Below are positions 7,060-14,016 of a stretch of 16,261 nucleotides of DNA, in pieces. The stretch's first letter is position 1, and each line of letters begins with the position of its first letter. The stretch comes from Sinorhizobium sp. (GTDB lineage Bacteria; Pseudomonadota; Alphaproteobacteria; Rhizobiales; Rhizobiaceae). The notes beneath the pieces were generated by a model. The model was not told the DNA's origin. It did no database searches and was given only the letters and a program-made list of their open reading frames with translations. Location: assembly GCA_031178305.1 (NCBI GenBank), contig JAPSJG010000027.1:1-16261 (forward strand). Reading direction: 5' to 3'. A program made the position numbers and the translations under genes.

Positions 7060-7965
7060 ATGGACCGTATCAGGACCGTCAGGAAAGCAGTGATCCCCGT
7101 TGCCGGAAACGGCACGAGATTTCTTCCGGCCACAAAGGCTGTACCGAAGGAAATGTTGACGATCGTCGACCGACCCGTGGTCCAATACGCCGTCGACGAG
7201 GCGCATCAGGCCGGAATCGACCACATCGTTTTTGTGACCAGCCGAAACAAGCAGGCGATTGAGGATCATTTCGACGACACGCCGGAGCTCATCTCCTCGC
7301 TGTCGCGCGCGGGCAAGACAGCCCAGATTTCCGAACTCGAAGCAATGCTGCCGAAGGCCGGCTCGGTCAGCTTTACCCGCCAGCAGGCGCCGCTCGGTCT
7401 CGGCCATGCAGTCTGGTGCGCTCGCGACCTGATCGGAGACGAACCATTCGCGCTGCTGCTGCCGGACATGGTTTCCTTCGGCGCGCGCGGCTGCATGGCC
7501 GGGCTGATGGAGCTGTACCGTGAGGTTGGCAGCAATGTCGTGGGCGTTGAACAATGTGCGCCGGAAGATGCCTCGAAATACGGCATCGTCGGCAAGGGGG
7601 AAACGGTTCAGCACGGTTTCGCCGTCACCGAGATGGTCGAAAAGCCGGCAATGGGCAGAGCCCCGTCCAACTATTATCTCAACGGCCGCTACATCCTGCA
7701 GCCGGAAATCTTTTCCATCCTCTCGCATCAGTCGCGTGGTGCCGGCAATGAGATCCAACTGACCGACGGCATGCTCAAGCTTTCGGAAACTCAGGCCTTC
7801 CATGCTCATCCCTACGAGGGTCGCACCTTCGATTGCGGATCCAAGCACGGCTTCATCGAAGCCAATGTCACCTTTGCCCTTGCTCGGGCCGATATCGGGG
7901 ATATCGTGTTCCAATCTGTTCGCGAAATCATGCTGTCCCACGAAAGCCGCATCCGAGCGGCATAA
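7060..7965 (+). CDS. exoN: UTP-glucose-1-phosphate uridylyltransferase ExoN
   Basis: ExoN makes UDP-glucose, the donor used by the Exo glucosyltransferases, from UTP and glucose-1-phosphate in the cytoplasm. The 301-aa protein has the GalU-family nucleotide loop AGNGTRFLPATKAVPKEM (15-32); the third residue is Asn where many GalU proteins have Leu. It also has QQAPLGLGHAVWCA (109-122), LLPDM (133-137), MVEKP (192-196) and GAGNEIQLTD (227-236), all typical. The length is normal for the family. AAAGGA at 7047-7051, inside the end of exoO, is at good spacing to the ATG. Its place in the exo operon argues for a supply role tied to exopolysaccharide output; a separate housekeeping copy elsewhere in the genome is likely. 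Confidence 0.94.
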   Translation: MDRIRTVRKAVIPVAGNGTRFLPATKAVPKEMLTIVDRPVVQYAVDEAHQAGIDHIVFVTSRNKQAIEDHFDDTPELISSLSRAGKTAQISELEAMLPKAGSVSFTRQQAPLGLGHAVWCARDLIGDEPFALLLPDMVSFGARGCMAGLMELYREVGSNVVGVEQCAPEDASKYGIVGKGETVQHGFAVTEMVEKPAMGRAPSNYYLNGRYILQPEIFSILSHQSRGAGNEIQLTDGMLKLSETQAFHAHPYEGRTFDCGSKHGFIEANVTFALARADIGDIVFQSVREIMLSHESRIRAA

Positions 7966-7972
7966 GAAGATG

Positions 7973-8001
7973 TTTCCGGTGGCCAATCAGGCCACCGGAA
8001 A
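7973..8001. repeat. Perfect inverted repeat between exoN and exoP
   Basis: TTTCCGGTGGCC (7973-7984) and GGCCACCGGAAA (7990-8001) are perfect 12-bp arms around AATCA. It fills most of the 52-bp gap between exoN and exoP and ends about 6 bp before the exoP ribosome binding site (GGAGA, 8008-8012). No T run follows on either strand, so it does not look like a standard intrinsic terminator. It may protect the exoN message end or adjust exoP output. Confidence 0.8.
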
Positions 8002-8017
8002 GAGACCGGAGATACAG

Positions 8018-10387
8018 ATGAACAGAGCGACCCCGATGAAACAGAGAGGCGTCCCATTGAGCATAGTGCCCCGCGAAGATCAGCCGGACGGCTTTATCGA
8101 TCTCGACCGGCTTCTCGCTGTTGTCATTCGCAGGGCACGATTGGTGGCGGCCTTCGTCGTGCTGTTTATCATGCTGGGAGTCGCTTACCTTCTTTTTACG
8201 ACGCCGCTCTACACGGCAATGACGAGCATCCTTCTCGACGACAATCTGTCGAAATACGCCGAGGAAGAGCCTACCCCCACCAACAGTCAGTTGCTGGACA
8301 ACCAGTTGGCCAGCGCCGTCGAGATCCTGAAATCCGGTGAACTCGCGCTGCGCGTCGTGGACGCGCTGAACCTTTCGGAGAATGAGACGATTCTCAATCC
8401 GCCGCGGTCGCCGGTGGCGATCGTCAAAGGCTGGATGAAATCGGTCACCGGTCTCTTCATGAGCGAACCGGCGGTGTCCGAGGAAGCTGAGCGCAGGGGC
8501 CGGAGACTGAAGGCCGCCGCTCTCCTTCAGCAGGCACTCTATGTTGAGCGCGTATCACGTAGCTCGGTGGTGGCGCTATCCTACCGCTCGAGCGACCCGT
8601 ACCTTGCGGCGACGGTGACCCGGGCCTATGCCGACGCTTATCTCACGGATCAGCTGAACGCGAACTTCGAAGCGACGGAGCGGGCCACGGTCTGGCTGCA
8701 GGAGCGCCTGGACGACCTCAGGCAGCGCTCGCAGGCCGCGGCACTCGAAGTAGAACGATTCCGCAGCCAAAGCGGACTGACAGCCGCCCGCGGCGAATTG
8801 ATGTCGGAGCAGCAACTCTCCGACCTCAACAGCCAGCTGATCGTTGCGCAAGCGGATACGGCCAGCGCATCGGCGCGCTACAATCAGTACAAGTCGATCC
8901 TCGATCAGGGGCCGGAAGGCGCCGTCGAGAATGCCACGATTTCCCCCAAGGAGGGCGATAACTCGGTGATACGGGAGCTCCGCACGCGCTATCTCGCCAT
9001 CGGCAAGCGCGAGCGGGAGGTTGCGGAGAATTTCGGCAAGGACCATCCCCAGGCGGTCTCCTTGCGCGCCGAACACGGAGACATCGCACGGCAGATCTAC
9101 CAGGAACTGACGCAACTCACTGCAAGCTACAGGAACGAGTACGAAGTCGCCCGCTCGCGGGAGGCGTCGCTGCGCGAGAGCATCGAGAGCATTACCGGTA
9201 AGAATTCGGACGCCAGCAGTTCGCTCGTGCAGTTGCGCGCCATGGAACAGCAGGCGGCTGCACTAAAGTCGCTCTATGAATCCTATCTCGGCCGCTACGA
9301 GCAGGCGACGCAGCAGCGGTCCTTCCCGATCGCCAAGGCCCGCGTCATCTCCGAGGCCGGGGTCCCGGTTATGCCGTCGAGCCCGAAGAAGACGATGACG
9401 CTGGCACTGTCAGCCGTACTGGGCTTGATGGTCGGCGCCGCCTATGCCGCATTTCTCGAATTCCGCGAAAGGACGTTCCGCGTGGAGGGCGATGTGAGAT
9501 CGGCCCTCGGCCACCGTTCGCTCGGCTATCTGCCGCTTGTCGGTCCGCGGCCGAAGAAGACGGCACAACTCGTGCGGGCGCGCTTCGGTTCCGATCGACA
9601 GCCCCACACCCCGACAGAGGACGCAATTCCGTTCAATCGGCTTTCACGCATCGTCCTTGATGCACCGCGCTCGGCATTTGCGGAAACCTTCAGAAATGCC
9701 AAACTCGCCTGCGATCATATGCTGCCTGCAAACGAGAGCCGGGTGATCGCCATCGCTTCCGCCTTGCCGGACGAGGGCAAATCGGTTGTGGCGGCAAATT
9801 TCGCGGCCCTCCTCGCCGCAAGCGGCAAGCGAACCCTTCTGATCGACGCCGATATCCGCAAACCGGGGCTTGCCCAGATGATCACGCCCGCCCCACGCAC
9901 GGGCCTGACGGAGATTCTGACCGGAGAGGCCACCTGGCCAGCCGGTATCAAAGTCGACCAGCGCTCGAAACTCGCAATCCTTCCTGCAGGCGGCGAAGCC
10001 GGAAATGATCGGCGGCACCAAAGCAACGAACTGCTCGCATCGCCGGCCATGGCGGCGCTCGTTGAGAACGCCCGCAATTCCTTCGACTATGTCGTGGTGG
10101 ATCTTGCCGCACTTGCGCCGATTGTTGACGGCAAGGCCTTCGCACCGCTCGCTGATGGCGTGCTCTTCGTCGTGGAATGGGGAAGGACACCGTCGAGGCT
10201 CGTGCGCGACCTCCTCAACTCTGAGCCGCAGATCGATGCCAAGATTCTCGGGGTCATTCTCAACAAGACCGACATGAAAGAGCTGGACAAATACAGTGAA
10301 TTCGACGGCGCAGAGAAATACCGCAACCGCTACGGCAAATATTATGTCGAGCAGGATATTTCCGAGAGCCGCTATACGGCAGCGTGA
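8018..10387 (+). CDS. exoP: ExoP: Wzz-type chain-length regulator fused to BY-kinase
   Basis: ExoP is the inner-membrane co-polymerase that sets exopolysaccharide chain length and autophosphorylates on tyrosine. The 789-aa protein has a Wzz domain with a first membrane span at about 41-61. A long, probably coiled-coil periplasmic part follows at roughly 210-440. A proline-containing VPVMPSSPKK precedes the second span at about 458-480, and a cytoplasmic kinase completes it. The kinase shows Walker A SALPDEGKS (about 579-587) and Walker A' LLIDADIRKPG (about 606-616). VVVDLAAL (near 691) sits where Walker B belongs but lacks the usual Asp-x-Pro proline. Six tyrosines cluster in the last 31 residues (759, 768, 772, 775, 776, 786). 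The frame is open upstream into exoN, but ATG 8018 has GGAGA at a suitable distance and gives the family N-terminus. Confidence 0.94.
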   Translation: MNRATPMKQRGVPLSIVPREDQPDGFIDLDRLLAVVIRRARLVAAFVVLFIMLGVAYLLFTTPLYTAMTSILLDDNLSKYAEEEPTPTNSQLLDNQLASAVEILKSGELALRVVDALNLSENETILNPPRSPVAIVKGWMKSVTGLFMSEPAVSEEAERRGRRLKAAALLQQALYVERVSRSSVVALSYRSSDPYLAATVTRAYADAYLTDQLNANFEATERATVWLQERLDDLRQRSQAAALEVERFRSQSGLTAARGELMSEQQLSDLNSQLIVAQADTASASARYNQYKSILDQGPEGAVENATISPKEGDNSVIRELRTRYLAIGKREREVAENFGKDHPQAVSLRAEHGDIARQIYQELTQLTASYRNEYEVARSREASLRESIESITGKNSDASSSLVQLRAMEQQAAALKSLYESYLGRYEQATQQRSFPIAKARVISEAGVPVMPSSPKKTMTLALSAVLGLMVGAAYAAFLEFRERTFRVEGDVRSALGHRSLGYLPLVGPRPKKTAQLVRARFGSDRQPHTPTEDAIPFNRLSRIVLDAPRSAFAETFRNAKLACDHMLPANESRVIAIASALPDEGKSVVAANFAALLAASGKRTLLIDADIRKPGLAQMITPAPRTGLTEILTGEATWPAGIKVDQRSKLAILPAGGEAGNDRRHQSNELLASPAMAALVENARNSFDYVVVDLAALAPIVDGKAFAPLADGVLFVVEWGRTPSRLVRDLLNSEPQIDAKILGVILNKTDMKELDKYSEFDGAEKYRNRYGKYYVEQDISESRYTAA

Positions 10388-10468
10388 GGTCGTGTAAGCG
10401 TGGATGAGGAAAAGTTTGCGCGGTTTCCCGCCCGCATCCCGCGCTAACTTCTTAGAATCGTCACGTTT

Positions 10469-10501
10469 ATGTCTTTTAGGTCGATCCGACCTAAAAGACA
10501 T
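10469..10501. repeat. 33-bp perfect palindrome between convergent exoP and thiD
   Basis: ATGTCTTTTAGGTCG (10469-10483) and its exact complement (10487-10501) flank ATC. It lies 82 bp after the exoP stop and 95 bp beyond the thiD stop, in the convergent 208-bp gap (10388-10595). On both strands the stem carries T's on the 5' arm and A's on the 3' arm, opposite to a standard intrinsic terminator, so it may serve as a 3'-end protecting hairpin or a protein-binding site. I see nothing else in the gap. Confidence 0.75.
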
Positions 10502-10595
10502 CCCCATCTAGAGTCGGAAGCCGATCCCTGCATCTCTCCGCCTGCTGAGGGGCCTTGGCAAGACGATGCGAAGCGCGCCTTGTCAATCGCACCCC

Positions 10596-11414
10596 TCACG
10601 GCCTCCAAAACTGGTGGAAGTGGTGAACGGGTCCCCGCCCCTGACCGACCTGCAATTCGTCGGCGGCGGAAATCGCGCCGTGCAGATAATCCTTGGCGGC
10701 GCGCGCCGCTTCGGCAAGCGGCTTACCGAGAGCGAGGCAGGCGGCGATCGCGGCGGAAAGCGTGCAGCCGGTGCCGTGATCGTTGCGTGTCTCTATGCGC
10801 GGCGCCGGAAGACGCAGCAGCGTTTGGCCGTCGAAGAGGAGGTCCGTCGCCTCGCCGCTCGGCAGGTGCCCTCCCTTGATCAGCACCGACCGCGCTCCGG
10901 CCTTCAGGAGCGCCTCGGCCTGGCGAGCCATTTCCGTTTCATTCTCAGCGATCGGGCGACCGCTGAGCAGCGCCGCTTCCGGCAGGTTCGGGGTGACGAC
11001 GAGCGCGAGCGGCAGGAGCTGCTCCATCAAGAGCGACGCCGCATCCGGCTGCAACAGGCGGTCGCCGGAGGTTGCGACCATGACCGGGTCAACGACCGCA
11101 GGCTTGCCGAAGCGCCGCAAGCGCTCGGCGATTGCTACGATCGTCTCCCGGCGCGACACCATGCCGATCTTCACCGCCTTGACGTGCAGGTCGGAAAAAA
11201 CCGCGTCGATCTGCGCCACGACCATGTCGGCCGAAACGTTCTCGACTGCCGTAACGCCCTTGGTGTTCTGCGCCGTGATCGCGGTTATCACGCTGGCGCC
11301 GTAAACACCGAGCGCCGAGAAGGTCTTGAGATCAGCCTGAATTCCGGCGCCGCCGCCCGAATCCGATCCGGCGATCGTCAGTGCAATCGGTGGAAAGCGG
11401 CATAGAGGCGTCAT
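10596..11414 (-). CDS. thiD: Hydroxymethylpyrimidine/phosphomethylpyrimidine kinase ThiD
   Basis: ThiD phosphorylates HMP and HMP-phosphate in the pyrimidine branch of thiamine synthesis. The 272-aa protein has the ribokinase-like features of the family: TIAGSDSGGGAGIQADLKTF (13-32), YGASVITAITAQNT (38-51), VDPVMVATSGDRL (108-120), and the anion hole NDHGTGCTLSAA (211-222) with C217 in the GTGC motif. GGGAG (11427-11423) is 8 bp before the ATG. It is a lone thi gene here, convergent with exoP, and its leader carries a TPP riboswitch, so expression should fall when thiamine is plentiful. This neighbourhood next to exoP is, as I remember, also found on S. meliloti pSymB. Confidence 0.95.
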   Translation of the reverse strand: MTPLCRFPPIALTIAGSDSGGGAGIQADLKTFSALGVYGASVITAITAQNTKGVTAVENVSADMVVAQIDAVFSDLHVKAVKIGMVSRRETIVAIAERLRRFGKPAVVDPVMVATSGDRLLQPDAASLLMEQLLPLALVVTPNLPEAALLSGRPIAENETEMARQAEALLKAGARSVLIKGGHLPSGEATDLLFDGQTLLRLPAPRIETRNDHGTGCTLSAAIAACLALGKPLAEAARAAKDYLHGAISAADELQVGQGRGPVHHFHQFWRP

Positions 11415-11419
11415 TGAGC

Positions 11420-11446
11420 GATCTCCCGAGAAACATCAAGGAGATC
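11420..11446 (-). promoter_or_regulatory. Helix that can hide the thiD Shine-Dalgarno sequence
   Basis: Read on the minus strand, GATCTCC (11446-11440) can pair perfectly with GGAGATC (11426-11420), closing a 13-nt loop. The second arm contains most of the thiD ribosome binding site GGGAG (11427-11423). This is the expected layout for a TPP riboswitch that acts on translation, and there is no terminator-like T run between aptamer and gene. Confidence 0.6.
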
Positions 11447-11487
11447 CGGGTGTGGCGACGACGTGGCTGGGGCTGCGGGGGCAGTCC

Positions 11488-11576
11488 ATTTCCGTTCCTA
11501 CGCCGGCATGACCCGGATCAGGTTCAAGGGTCCGGCTCACCGCCGTCTCAGCGCCGCTCGGCGCTCCCCTCGGAAT
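11488..11576 (-). promoter_or_regulatory. TPP riboswitch (THI element) upstream of thiD
   Basis: Read on the minus strand, the element runs from GAGGGGAGCGCC, through CTGAGA, to the strongly conserved ACCCTTGAACCTGATCCGGG and TGCCGGCGTAGGAA. These are the signature blocks of the thiamine pyrophosphate aptamer (P2/P3 core, CUGAGA, ACCUGAU, GCGUAGG). The aptamer ends about 75 nt before the thiD start, leaving room for a Shine-Dalgarno-sequestering helix at 11420-11446. Confidence 0.95.
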
Positions 11577-11582
11577 GGCGCA

Positions 11583-11611
11583 TTTATGCGGCAGCGCGGT
11601 TGACGTGTCAA
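11583..11611 (-). promoter_or_regulatory. Sigma-70-type promoter for thiD
   Basis: On the minus strand there is a perfect -35 box TTGACA (11611-11606), a 17-bp spacer and a -10-like CATAAA (11588-11583). Transcription would start around 11576, exactly at the 5' edge of the TPP aptamer. Confidence 0.7.
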
Positions 11612-11771
11612 CGCAATGCCGGAAAGACTGCCACTGTCGAGGGATTGCCCAGGAAAGAAGTCAATTCGACGCGTGCCTTGTCCTTTATCGTTTCGACAAC
11701 GCGTTTCTTGCTCGAAAACTCTGCTGTTTGCGCTATCCTTGCGCATCCCTCCGATCCGAAAGGAGCACACC

Positions 11772-12431
11772 ATGGGCCTGCGCATCAACGACACCGCCCC
11801 CGATTTCACCGCCGAGACAACGCACGGCACGATCAACTTCCACGAATGGATCGGCGACGGCTGGGCGGTCCTGTTCTCCCATCCGAAGAACTTCACGCCC
11901 GTCTGCACGACCGAGCTCGGCGCGATGGCCGGGATTGAGGACGAATTCCGCAAACGCGGCGTCAAGATCATGGGCATTTCCGTCGACCCGGTCGAAAGCC
12001 ACTCCAAATGGAAGAGTGACATCAAGCTCGCGACCGGCTTCGAAGTCGAATATCCCTTGATCGGCGACCGCGATCTCAAGGTGGCCAAGCTCTACGACAT
12101 GCTGCCGGCCGCGGCCGGGGACACCTCGGAAGGCCGAACCCCGGCCGACAACGCCACCGTTCGTTCGGTCTACGTCGTCGGGCCGGACAAGAAGATCAAG
12201 CTAATCCTCACCTATCCGATGACCACCGGCCGCAATTTCAACGAGATCCTGCGGGCGATCGACTCGATCCAGCTCACCGCCAAGCACCAGGTTGCAACTC
12301 CTGCCAATTGGAAGCAGGGCGAGGACGTGATCATCACCGCCGCGGTATCTAATGAGGATGCCGTCCAGCGCTTCGGCTCTTTCGAGACCGTTCTTCCCTA
12401 TCTAAGGAAGACCAAGCAGCCGACGGCATAG
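11772..12431 (+). CDS. 1-Cys peroxiredoxin (Prx6-type)
   Basis: This thiol peroxidase reduces hydrogen peroxide and organic peroxides in the cytoplasm. The 219-aa protein has the peroxidatic motif FTPVCTTELG (41-50) with C45. C45 is the only cysteine in the protein, so there is no resolving cysteine and it must be recycled by an outside thiol. T42 and R131 (in ATVRSVY) complete the expected active site, and DPVESHSKW (72-80) is typical of the Prx6 group, as is the long C-terminal domain with PANWKQGEDVII (177-188). AGGAG at 11761-11765 supports the ATG at 11772; the open frame extends upstream but is unlike the family. It stands alone, divergent from thiD. A weak -35/-10 pair (TTGCTC 11708, CTATCC 11733, spacer 19) is the best promoter I can find. 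Confidence 0.94.
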   Translation: MGLRINDTAPDFTAETTHGTINFHEWIGDGWAVLFSHPKNFTPVCTTELGAMAGIEDEFRKRGVKIMGISVDPVESHSKWKSDIKLATGFEVEYPLIGDRDLKVAKLYDMLPAAAGDTSEGRTPADNATVRSVYVVGPDKKIKLILTYPMTTGRNFNEILRAIDSIQLTAKHQVATPANWKQGEDVIITAAVSNEDAVQRFGSFETVLPYLRKTKQPTA

Positions 12432-12447
12432 CGCCGCCATCCGGCGC
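12431..12447 (+). terminator. GC hairpin directly after the peroxiredoxin stop
   Basis: GCGCCG (12431-12436) pairs with CGGCGC (12442-12447) around CCATC, beginning on the last base of the stop codon. No T run follows, so it may be a weak or Rho-aided end signal, or simply a message-protecting hairpin. Confidence 0.3.
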
Positions 12448-12453
12448 CACGAC

Positions 12454-12560
12454 CTACAGCGCCGCGCGTCTTATCAGACGCGCAAAGGCCGCTGTAGCAC
12501 TTTGGATTGCTGCATGATGTTTTTATCCTTAAATCGGCTACGATTTAAGGAAACATGCAG
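12454..12560 (+). repeat. RIME1-like Rhizobium intergenic mosaic element, copy 1
   Basis: A 107-bp stretch made of two large palindromes, matching the size and two-palindrome structure described for RIME1 (about 108 bp). The first has outer arms CTACAGC/GCTGTAG (12454-12460, 12491-12497) and inner arms GCGCGTCT/AGACGCGC (12464-12471, 12476-12483). The second has outer CTGCATG/CATGCAG (ending at 12560) and inner CCTTAAATCG/CGATTTAAGG (12527-12536, 12541-12550). It fills the gap between the peroxiredoxin and serine hydrolase 3' ends. Confidence 0.85.
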
Positions 12561-12611
12561 TAAACCGCTCGTGGCGCCGCTTGCCGCCCTCGGAGCGGAG
12601 AGCCGAAGCAA

Positions 12612-13616
12612 TCAGTCGTTTGTCAGCGTTTCCATGATATCGGCGAGGAGCGCGTGCAGCGCATCACGGTAGCCGCTGCGCGCAGACGGTCCGTCCTGCT
12701 CCGAAGTCATCACCACGGTGAGTTTCAACGATGGGACTATGTACAGCATCTGGCCGCCATAACCCCAAGCAAAATGCACCGTTTCACCGCCGATCTGCCG
12801 AGTAAACCAGCCGTATCCATAGACATCGCCGGAAAAGCGCGAATTCGTATGGTGCTGCCACGAAAGCTCGACCCATTCCTCTGGAACGACCGCGCGCCCA
12901 TCCGCGCTCCGGCCGCGATTGCGATAGAGTTCACCAAAGGCAAGCAGCGACCGCGCGCTCATCGCCATCTCGTTGCCGCCCAGATAGATGCCCTGCGGAT
13001 CGCGTGTCCAGGCGTCGATCCGAAATCCATCGACGGAGGCAAGCCAGTCGCGCGCAAGCGCCAGTGTGGACTTGCCGCTGACCCTCGTCAGGATCGCCGA
13101 GAGCAGGTGTGTCGACGCGGTCGAGTAGAGCATCCGCCCTCCCGGATCGTCATCGAATGGCTGCGCCAGCGCAAAGCGAACCCAATTGCGGCTCGAGACC
13201 CAGCGTCCGTAGTTCGGCCCTGACAATCGCCCAAGCCCAGCTTGCATTGACAGCAGGTTGCCAATGGTTATGTGGTTGATGCGCGGGTCCGCCGTCGACG
13301 GCAACTCCGCTTTAAGGATCGGCGCGATCTTCTGCTCGGGCCCTTCGAGCAGACCCCTGTCAATCGCTATTCCGACTAGCGCGGACACGATCGATTTCGA
13401 TGCCGACTTGATATTCGTCGATTCCGTTGGCGTGTGCCCGCGATATCCATGCTCGGCAATTACATCACCGTCCTGGGCCACAATGACGCTCTTCAAGGAT
13501 TTGAGATCGTCGCGACCCGCAAGGCCCTCCAGCAGTTCCTCCACGGCAGATGTGTGCTGTGCGTTCGCTGGCGAAAGAAACGCCACTAGCAAAAGAACAA
13601 AGGCCCCGAACCTCAT
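12612..13616 (-). CDS. Exported serine hydrolase of the beta-lactamase/PBP (class C-like) family
   Basis: A 334-aa protein with a signal peptide: MRFGAFVLLLVAFLSPANA then Q20, with cleavage expected after ANA. The catalytic SxxK motif is SASK at 71-74 (S71 nucleophile, K74 base) in NIKSASKSIVSALVGIAI. The second motif is YST (164-166), where many relatives have YxN. The third region is WGYGGQM (284-290), as in esterases and 6-aminohexanoate-dimer-hydrolase-like members, instead of a KTG. This favours an esterase or amidase role in the periplasm over true beta-lactam resistance; the substrate is unknown. An in-frame GTG at 13637 and an ATG at 13619 are alternatives. ATG 13616 has GGAG (13625-13622) at 5 bp and gives the cleanest signal peptide. 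It sits between two RIME1-like repeats. Confidence 0.85.
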   Translation of the reverse strand: MRFGAFVLLLVAFLSPANAQHTSAVEELLEGLAGRDDLKSLKSVIVAQDGDVIAEHGYRGHTPTESTNIKSASKSIVSALVGIAIDRGLLEGPEQKIAPILKAELPSTADPRINHITIGNLLSMQAGLGRLSGPNYGRWVSSRNWVRFALAQPFDDDPGGRMLYSTASTHLLSAILTRVSGKSTLALARDWLASVDGFRIDAWTRDPQGIYLGGNEMAMSARSLLAFGELYRNRGRSADGRAVVPEEWVELSWQHHTNSRFSGDVYGYGWFTRQIGGETVHFAWGYGGQMLYIVPSLKLTVVMTSEQDGPSARSGYRDALHALLADIMETLTND

Positions 13617-13798
13617 CATGGCTCCGACGTAGGACACGCGGGTGGCGAAGTCACGGAATCGCGGCCCCGCTCACGACTATGTGACCGGTTCACGGTGCGG
13701 AAGCGCGATCTGATTCTGCCGTTCAAGCCCCCAGCAACGCTAAGAAATCCAGGGTCTGCTTTACGGTCTCGAGACGATCGCACGGCTGCGCTTTGCCT

Positions 13799-13892
13799 CT
13801 GCATGTCTCCCCAAAATCGACCTCGATTTAAGGACAAAGACTTGCAGCAAAAACGCGTCCGATAGCGTTTGATAAGAGGCGCGGCGCTGTAG
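13799..13892 (-). repeat. RIME1-like element, diverged copy 2 in inverted orientation
   Basis: The reverse complement of copy 1 at 12454-12560 can be followed here: CTGCATG at 13799, CGATTTAAGGA at 13824, TTGCAG at 13842, GATAAGA near 13871, and GCGCGGCGCTGTAG ending at 13892. The middle is shorter and altered and the inner hairpin arms are degraded (AAATCGA/TCGATTT remains at 13814-13829), giving about 94 bp. It lies in the 400-bp gap between the serine hydrolase start and the PRPP synthetase homologue; I see nothing else of note in that gap. Confidence 0.7.
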
Positions 13893-14016
13893 CAACAGGA
13901 AATCTATCGTCTGCTCGAGGGCAAGTGAAATCCTCACGCCGCATTGGACTGCAACTCCGGCGCAAGATTGACGTTTCCCGTATGAACGCTCGCGCTTTTG
14001 CTTAATGGTGTTGCCC

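Noticed and set aside
5577..7986. Long minus-strand open frames opposite exoM, exoO and exoN (5577-6578, 6600-7133, 6850-7986)
   Set aside because: They are shadows of GT2 and uridylyltransferase genes; no motifs, no ribosome binding sites, and the + strand proteins are complete.
7973..8001. exoN-exoP hairpin as an intrinsic terminator
   Set aside because: The stem is strong, but neither strand has a T run after the 3' arm.
9644..10507. A 287-codon minus-strand frame opposite the ExoP kinase domain
   Set aside because: It is antisense to conserved Walker motifs and the tyrosine tail, and its start lies inside the 33-bp palindrome; no domain seen.
10566..11405. A 279-codon + strand frame opposite thiD
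   Set aside because: ThiD on the minus strand has full motifs plus a promoter and riboswitch; the + frame is Arg-rich with no family look.
12454..12560. Palindromic region after the peroxiredoxin as a CRISPR repeat or an IS end
   Set aside because: There are only two diverged, inverted copies 1.2 kb apart, no regular spacers and no transposase; the two-palindrome layout fits RIME1.
12612..13616. The serine hydrolase as an AmpC beta-lactamase
   Set aside because: It has SxxK but YST instead of YxN and WGYGGQ instead of KTG, which favours an esterase/amidase-type member.
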